This document shows positions 46,344-55,300 of a stretch of 60,640 bases of DNA, piece after piece. The notes beneath the pieces were generated by a model. It was given only the letters and a program-made list of their open reading frames with translations. It was not told where the DNA came from and did not search any database. The stretch spans positions 1 to 60,640 of IMG/VR virus record IMGVR_UViG_3300036774_000032, one strand, 5' to 3'. Source of the DNA: a virus. A program made the translations under genes and the position numbers. Each line of letters starts with the position of its first letter. The stretch's first letter is position 1.

Positions 46344-49300
46344 TCACTTCCGACCCCGCATCTGCCGCGGGGGCGTCTCCCGTTCCCCGATAAACCGCAA
46401 GACATCGGTCGCCAATTTGATCTTCGCCTCTTGGACCGTGTCGATCTTCTGCTGGCGCTCCTCGGGCGTGAGGTTCGGCGCATTCCGGATACTGTTCTGC
46501 TGCTGGCCCAGTTTGCTCATCTCCCGGGCCGCGTTCTCGAGCGACTTGGCCCGCTGCGCCTCCGGTCGGTTCTCTTGGATGTAGGCTGGCACCTCGCCCG
46601 CGCGTCCCGCTTCCTTGCTCATCTTCTTCGCGGTTCCCATGACTTCCCTCGACTTGGTCAGCGCATCGTAGAAGTCATTGATCGCCTGCGACTGGCCGGA
46701 GGGCGTGCGAGCGACGAAGCCGCCGACGATGGGCAGGTCAGCCGCCCCCTTGGCCGTCTTTGGACTCACGGATCCGCCGAGGGCTTCAAGGGCAACGTCC
46801 GAGAGCTTCACCAGTTCCCGGCCGAGTCCTCCTGTCATGCCTTCGACGAGGTGTTGTGTCTTCAACGGCGAGGCGAGCTGGCCGAGGAGCGGGACATCTC
46901 GCACGCCGCGAAGCATCCTGGAGGTCTTCTTATACGTTTCCGGCGTGTAGGCCGTGTACTGCTCCTCCGGCGCGAGCTTCTCCAGGAAGTCGGGGACAAT
47001 CGTCCGGTCGCGGAAGCTGTCATAGTTCGCGGCGTTCTCCCACAGCGGCACGATCCCCGAGACGCGGAAGGGGATGCTGAACCCCTGCGCGATCGACTTC
47101 CCGATCCGGTTCAGGGCCTCGGGGTGCTTGCTGGCCATCTTATCGAGCAGGATCTCGGCCAGCGTCCCAAACACCTGACCCCAAACGAACGGCTTCGGGA
47201 GAGGCACGATATAGTGGGTCCGCTCGTAGTCGGCGCGCTCCTTGGGCGACATCTTCTCCCAGGTCGCCGTGTCGATGGTTCCGTTGATCGGGATATTCCA
47301 GAAGTACACCCGTTCCCAATCTGGCAGGTCGCGGATGCGCGGGTCGTCCTTCGTCATGTACCAGAGGGCGGTAGAGATCGCCGTAATAACCATACCGCGG
47401 AGCAAGGTCTTGATTGGCCGGTCTTTCCAGGTCCGGAAGAACTTCCCGACAGCATTCACACCCGGGGCGAAGAACGGGACGGCCTGATTCACCACACTGG
47501 CGATCCGTCCCTGCTTGCGGAAGTCGAGCGTGGCCTCGGCGCCGCCCATGATCCCGGCCTGCTCCATCGCGCCCCGCGGGCTCATCCCTTCGGAGAGTGC
47601 CGATTCCCGGGCCCGCTCGAACTGTCCAAGGCGGGTCGCTTCCTCTCCGACGTGGGCGATGTAGTTCACGGTCGCCAGCGGATGTCGGGCCGCGAACAGA
47701 ATGCGCTTGGCGACGGTGGGATGCTTCATCAACTCGGCCATCGCCATGCGAACGGCGTCCTCGTTCATCGTGGCGTAGAGTCCGCCCTGCGCTCCGCCGG
47801 AGGCCAGGTAGCGCTTATACTCCGGTCCGCGCCGCATGACCTCCCTGATCGCCCAGGCCGTATCCGTGGGACGGTAGCCTCCGACCGACTGAACGAAGGC
47901 ATCCCACTGGTCGCGGAAGAGGTTATTGACGATCCACTTCGGGTTGGTCGTCACGCCGTACCGGAGCAGCGCCGTGAACGGCTTGAACATCGCGGCCAGG
48001 AAGTCCTTGGGCAATTCGCCGAGGGCGTTCAGGTACTCGTACACGTCGGGGTGGACGCGGAGGTACATCCGCTTGCCGTCGATCCAGGTGGCGACGGTGT
48101 TCGGGCCGGATTCCTTAACCTGCTCAAAGAGCATCCCCTTGCCCTCGGATTGCTGCTCGATGGCATAGAGCCGCCTGACGATCTCATTGCGCCACACGTC
48201 TCGAATGGCCTCACCCGTCCTCCGATAGATCACTTCCAACGGAGAGAGGATGTCCTCTGGTGATCCGCGATACCGCTTCAGTCGTTGCGGGGGCGCCGTG
48301 AGCTGTCGACCACGCCCGCGCAAATAGGGGAAGCCAGTCACGTCCTTAACCTTCTCGATCGGCGCGAAGTGCGGCCACGCTCCCGTGATGGCCTCATACG
48401 TTTCGGCGCTCATCAGCCCGGCGTCTCGTCGATACTGCTGGATCGCATCTTGGAAATCGTAGAGTCGCTCTGCGGCGTCGGCGAACGTTGGATACTTTGC
48501 TTCGGCTTCCCGGATCGCCTCACGCACCACCGCGGCCGTCACGCCGGATTTGCTTTCCCGGTCCGCAATCTCCTTGGTCTTTTGCATTTGCTCAAGGGCG
48601 GCCATGGCGGACGCGGCTTCATCTGCGGGGACTTCCTCCCCAGCCTGGCGCTTCGCCATGATGTCGTCGATGATTCCCTGGAGGACCCGCGCGGCCTTAT
48701 CGGCGTGCTTGAAGACGTCGTCGAGGCGACGTGCGGCCAGATAGCCGTCGAAGGCGGCAAGGTCTTGGTGGACGGGCTTCAGGATCTCCAAGAGCCCGGG
48801 CCCGGTCCGCTCGGCATCGGTTCCGTAGACGAGCGGCCCGTCCTGTAGGACGGTATCTACTACCGCGTCGACGTGGCGGAACATCCGAGCTGCGATGTAG
48901 GCCGACTGATCGGGCGACAGCTCGCGTCCCTCGACCATGGCCTGCTCGATGTCCCGGGCGATGATGTCCCGGTCTTCCCAATTCGCTACGAGTTTCCGCC
49001 AACGATCTTTCAGGGAGATCCGCGGAGCCTCGGCCCCAGAGGGGGCAATCCTTGAGAGCACCTTGGCAAGAGCGGGTTGCTCACGCCACATCTGGAGCCG
49101 ATTGCGCGCCGCCCCCATCGCGTCGAGGACGTCTGGCTCATACCGCCGCATGGCAGCCTCGAACGGCTCTAGGAAACCAGGAACCTTCTGCTCCAGGAGG
49201 TCGGGATTCTCAACGTACAGTCTGGAGAATTCCGCCAGCCCCTCGGCCAGATACCCGGACGCAGGCTTTCCGCGCCCGCGGTAGAGGTCGCGTCCCATCC

Positions 49301-52300
49301 CTTCTAGCTTCGCTTGCGCCTCGGTCGGTATAGACAGCCTCGGAATGACGGGGTCGAGGAGCTTCTTCTGAATCAAATGCCCGATCTCGTGGGCCAGGGC
49401 CTCCACGTCCGTCATGTTCTGGAGGCGGAAGACCTCCGGACGTCGGATGAAGGCTCCTCGGAGACTTCGCCGCGGCGTTCCCTGCCGAACCACCCGAGTC
49501 GACTCCTCGAGGCCACGGATGATGTCTGTCCGCTTGACGATGTCTGCCTCGTCGGCTGGGGAGGGCGAGCGGAAATTCGGCTGGGACGGGTCGGGCTGGC
49601 CCTGTGGCATGCCCTCGATTTCCGGGGCTGCGGCGGTCCCGCGCTCGACCGTCTGCTGCTTCGCGGGGAATCGTTGCAGGAACCGCCCCATGTTCTCGGG
49701 TTTGACGTGGAAGAAGTTGCCAGCGGGGGAGTAGGACGCGCCAGCCGGGGTGAGCTGGTCCCGGTCCGCCATCCGCGCGCCGTCGACCGTGATGAGTCCG
49801 TCGCGACGCTTGCGGAGGACATAGCCGCCCTTCCCTTCCAAGGGAATACGGTCTCCGGCGTTGAGGGCTTCAAGGACGGCCTCGGGCGTGTCGAGATTCT
49901 TGGTGATCGTCTTCCCGAACCGCTGGGCGATCGGGGAGATGGCGCCGTGGCGGATCTCCAGGCCGGAGATTTGCTCATTGGGCGATTGGAACGTCACGTA
50001 GCGGCGGACAGGAGCCGTTATGTTCGGATTCGACGATTGCGGAAGGTATGGCGCGATCTGCGTCATGTGGGGCGTGATAATGCCCTGGAGAATCCCGAAC
50101 TGCTGCCCGTGATCGTCCTTCACCTCGAACAACGTGAGGTCCGACCGCAGATCGGTTGTCCGAAGGACGTTCCCGCGGTAAGTCTTTGTCCGTTGCGCTG
50201 CCGAGGTCTCCCGCTCATCTTCCTCCTGGGCGGCGATGGCCTGCTCACGGTTGGCCCAGAAAGTGTCAAACGCTTGGTTGGCTGCGTCGGGGTGCATAAA
50301 CTGGAGGTCGAGCAGGAAGTCCCGCAACTCCGCGGCCTGCGGGATACTGCGCGTGTTCATTTCCGGATGATTCGGGTCGCGGAACTTTGACGAGAGGAAC
50401 TGTTCTTGAATCTCGACAGGTAAATCACGGTAGGCCACGCGCATGGCGTAGGTGTCCAGCGATCCCCCAAGTTCGAAGTCTGCCAGCTTGTCGTTGCTGG
50501 CAGATTCGGCCGATCCTTTGGAGAGCGCCCCCAGGTTCCGCATGCGGTTGGCGATCGTGGCGAGGAATTTCCGCTCACCGGAGAGCCCGGTCGAGAGGGC
50601 CGTGATCTTCGGCCCGGAGAGTTGACCCGATCGGTCGACGCGCCCCATCTCCTGCTTGAACGTCGTCGCGCTCCACTCGTAGTCGGTCTCGATGAAGTTG
50701 CGCCTCCCCTCGGCGCCCCCCGGGGTGCGGGTGACGTGGTGCAGGCTGATTCCGGTCTTGCCTGCGCCAGAGATGAAGGCGACCTTGCGCTTTCCCTCCT
50801 GGAATTCGCGGATCATCCGCTCGCGGTTTTTTGCCAGTACGTCTCCGGTGACAAGCGCCACGTTCTCTCGGCCGAACGCATCCAGTACCTTCTCGACCGG
50901 GCTCGGCACCGTCCGGATCTGCTCCCATTTCTCCAGGAGCTCGGCACGGGCCACCAAGGCTTCGGGGATTTCCTCGTCAACGACGATCTCGCCGGTGTCC
51001 GAATCCACCTCTCGCAGGCGGTCGTTGATCTGGTTGATCGCGGCCGGGATCGGCCCCTCCTGGAGTTTTCCCTCCTTCGTATTGATAACCGAAATCACCG
51101 GCTGCTCGCCGCGCGCCAGGGACGCCTTCGCCTCTGCGATGGCGTGATCGAGCCGGTAGTCGAACATCCGGCGCTTGGCTTCCATCTGGAAGAACGACCG
51201 CGGGCCGAAGCCTCGGATGGTCTTGTCGAAGGGGGCGAATTTCGACCAGGCCTGTGAAATGTCACGGATGAGGTTGGAAACCTGCTCGTATTCCTGGATC
51301 TGCTCTGGGTTGAGGAGGTTCGTCTGGACGTCGAATTCAACACCGGATCGCCAGAGGTCGACCGAGTCGTATTTCCCTTTCATCGCCAGTTCGCGCATAA
51401 TCTGCTCTTGCTCGGCTGGCGTGATGAAACTGGTGAACACGTCCCGGCGGGCGCGGCGACCTCCCCGACCTGGCTGCTGTGCGGTGACGCCAATCTCTCC
51501 GGAGTCGGAGCCCATCGACGGAACCTCTGGCGTCACCGTCCCGCCTAGTTCCTCGATCTTGCCGGTCAGAGCGCTAATCGCCTGCTCGTAGCGGTCGACC
51601 TGAGTCTCTCGACTGATGTAGGGGGCTCCGGGGTCAGAGAACCCGCGCCGGCTGAATTCCCAGATCGCGTCTTCTCCCCATCCCGCCTTCTTCGCTACCT
51701 CTTCAAAGCGGGTCTGGAGTCGTTTGAATTCTTCGGCCAGTTGCGCCGGGCTCGTGGCGCTCTCGACGGCCTGCCCGGTGACGCGCGCCTTGTAGTCAGC
51801 AAACCCACCCGGCGCCCACTCCCGCAGGCCGATCAGGGCCTCGAGGTCGTCGAAGTCCACGGCAGGCGTGGCAGTCAGGTAGAGGAATTTCCCCTTGCGG
51901 TCGAGGATCTGCCGTTGGATAGCGAGCCAGTTCTTCCCCACGCTGGAATCGTCGATGTTCTTGTAGAGATGGGCCTCATCCCCGACGACCGCATCAGGGC
52001 CAAGTCGCTGGATGGCGTCAGTGAAGGCGGAGAGGTTGTAGCGGTCGATGATGTATACGGACTTATCGACGACCGGAAGGGGTTGGATCTCGCGCCCGGG
52101 CTTCGCCTTGGAATCGGCGTACCGACTCACGTCGATGATTTCATACGGCCAGGGTCCGCCGACATAATCGTTCAACTGCTGCTTCACGTCCTCGATATTG
52201 ACTCGACCTGCGGTCACGTAGAGAATCCGGTTCGCCTGGCCGGTCTCCAGCCATTCCCCCATGACGCCCGCTGCGATACGGGTCTTCCCGACGCCCACGT

Positions 52301-55300
52301 CCGCGGCGCTCAGGAAACCGTGTCCCTGTTCATTCGCCTGGAGTGCCGGGACGATGCCGTAGTCCCATTGCTGGTCAGAGATGGATTTGCGGGCGGCGGC
52401 GGCCGGCAGGAGTTTCCCTTTGGGGTTGTACGTGAGTTCTGGCAGTCGGGCCCCAGCGAGGGACCGCGTCTTGACGATCAGTCGAGGGTGGGGGGAGTTT
52501 CCAGGGCTAGAGCGGAGTGGAGCAGGCGTAAAGATTCCACTACGTCGTGCGGCGTCAAACTCGGACTGGTCTGCGTAGCTGTACCGGAGGTCTTCCCCCG
52601 TCCGAGTGAGAGCAGGTTCCCCAACTCGTGCTTCAGGGTGTCGTACCGTTCCCGCTCCGACAGGATGTGATGGTCCTCCGGATGTTCCCGGGGCCACCAC
52701 ACCGGCACCAGGCTCTCCTGGTCGAAGTCCAGGAGTCCGTTCACCGCCAGTTCCTGCGCCTCCGGTTTCAGGCTGCCGTCCGGGTTCGCCAGGAGCGACA
52801 GGGCCGAGTGTGCTGGGCCGTGGGGCAGGGGCTTCTGGTCTCGGATGGGCGGGGCGTCCGGGGGCCGGTCGGACGGCAGGGACGGCCGCGGGGCGTTCGT
52901 GCGGGACGGCTCCGCCGACACGGGAGTGCGTTCCTCCACCGCTGAGCGGCTCGAGTGCGGCGGCGTACTCCTCCCACGAAGCTGGCGTCGCGCGGATCGG
53001 TTCAGGCGCATCGGGAATCCCCCCTTTATCCACCACGAGGATGACCGATTCTACATCCGTCCCCCTAGTAATATAGGCCCCAGGAGGCGATTTGACAAGG
53101 GCTCGTAATGTGAACCCTTCCCCGGGGGTCTTTTCAAAGCCGCGCTCGACTCCGCCTTGCAGGAACTTCAAAAACGGCGCGTCTTTAAGAATGGTCGTCG
53201 GCATGACGGAGACGATTCGTCCATTCGCAGGCAATTCCCGCATTTCCTTGGTGGTGAATCGCTCGGACCAGTCGACCGGCGTTCCCCAGGTCTGCGGGAT
53301 CGGCTTCCCGTACTTGCCCGTGGTGTATTTGCCCCATGGAGGATTCATCGTGACGACAGTCCCGGTACTGCCCACGCGCAGGGCGTCCTCCTGAGTCACG
53401 TCGTACCCTTGCAATCGGAGGGCTTCCGCGCGCCGGGGGTCAATCTCGTTGGCCTTGATCGGCGTGCCAGGAGGCAACGGCGCGAGGAGGTTTCCGGTTC
53501 CCGCCGTGGGTTCTGTCACGATGTCGCCGGGTTGCAGGTCGAGGGCATAGGCGGCGGCCACGCTGATCGGGAGTGGCGTTGAGAATTGCTGGCGTTGGCT
53601 GACTTCGATGGTGCGGAGTCGATTCGGGATCAGGCTCTCAATACGCTCTGCCTCGCCGATCCTCACACCGAGGGAGGACTCCCGTGGCAGAGAATCGAGG
53701 GCATTCTTCGCCTTCTTATTCAGCGCCACCTCGACCGCATCGAAAATGTCGTCCACGGCGGCTGGGTCTTGGCCGAGGCGTGCGGTGTCCTCGCCGAGTG
53801 TGGCGGCGGCCCGGGCGCGGAGTTCCCTTCCGTCCCTGGCGAAGTTGCGATTGGCGAGGTCCGTCTCGAACGACGCGACGAGTTTCTTCAGGCGGTCGGC
53901 GTGCTCGTAGGGAGATGGCCCCTCCGTTGTCAAGGGGGATTTGGCGATCAAATCTAAGTGATCCTGTATAACTTTCGGTGCATCCCACTCCTCAATCGTT
54001 TTTAGGGCCTCGGAATCTTCTCGGTCCCCACGATAGAATTCCGTCGGTCGACTACCTTCCCGAAACTGGAAGAGGATTCGGGTCAACTCGGCCATTGCCC
54101 GACGTGGTTCTCTCCCATGGAGGGATGTAATCGCTTCTTGGACGTTCTTCGGGACCTCCTCCCAGAGTTTCTCTTGTGCCTTCCAATAATCTCCTGGGGT
54201 GACATTGGCGTCTCGCCTGTGGATGATCTCCTCTTCCAATGCACTCTCTACCCATTTCGGACCATCCCCGCCCTTCGTGGTGATTTCGTCAGATAGTGAT
54301 TTCAGAGACTCCCTATCGTAAAAAATCTCTCGGGTATTCGGATTAACACCAAGCCCGTATCTTAGGGGCGGTTCAGATTTCGGCCATTCGCTAAAGATTC
54401 CCTTGTGTTCCTCTGTGAACCTGTCGATGATCTCATCGGTCTCGGTTCCGATTTCCTCCGCCGGTTTCTCCGCTGCCCGTCCTGGCAGGGGGCGGGGGGA
54501 GGGGGATTCTTCCTTCGTCCCAAATTGCGCGATTTCCTCCTGCGTCAGAAACTCCGTCCGCCCGTCCTTGTAAAGCAGCTCCGGGCCGAGAATGCCTTTG
54601 CCGAATCCCTGGCGGCCAGGAATGAGGCGAACCGGCTGCGTCAGTCGCATCCCACGCTCGAAGATGACCCGCGCCCCGTTCGCGTCCACGTAGACCGTTG
54701 ACCCATTTGGATTCGTGCCGAATTTCGTCAGGCCTGGGCGGTCGGGCTCTGGGGCCGGGGCTGGTGCGGCTTCCGCCTTCTCCTTGAATCCCATCCCCGC
54801 CAACCGGTCCACAATCCCCTTCAGTGCCCCTACTGACAGCCGATTCATCGGCGGCGGATCAGGCCGATTGCCGGTGACGTAGGAGAGCCATTCCGTTGCG
54901 TACTCTCGGAGGGGCAGGCTCGTAATCGACCGGATATAGGTCGTCGCGTTCGTGATCGCGGGGACCTTGTCGGCTTCAGTGAATCCGCCAGGAGGGGCGT
55001 TCTCCATGGGGGAGGGCTTCGGGGTCGTCCCCGGCTTTCCCCATCCCCCTGCCGACTCGACGTGCGCCAAGACGGCCTCGTCGGAATACTGCTGACCAGT
55101 GGATGCTTCCAGGTCAGATCGCAGGCGCTCGAATTGTTCTCCGCCGGGCTGGATCGGGGAGGGTTTCGGCTTCCTTCCTCGCAAGGTCCTCGGCGGCTTC
55201 ACCGGTTCCGGCCTCGGCCGTCCCACGCCCTGCGGATGCAGTTCGGTCTCGCCTTGCCACTTCGCCAACGTATCCCGCAGCAGATCGGCCTCGGCGGAAA

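Noticed and set aside
46431-48263. Long plus-strand open frame (610 codons) opposite the giant gene
   Set aside because: It is the antisense shadow of GC-rich codons in the polyvalent gene; composition (Arg/Gly/Leu/Val-rich, no motif) and lack of a ribosome site argue against it. Similar long plus-strand frames occur opposite most large genes.
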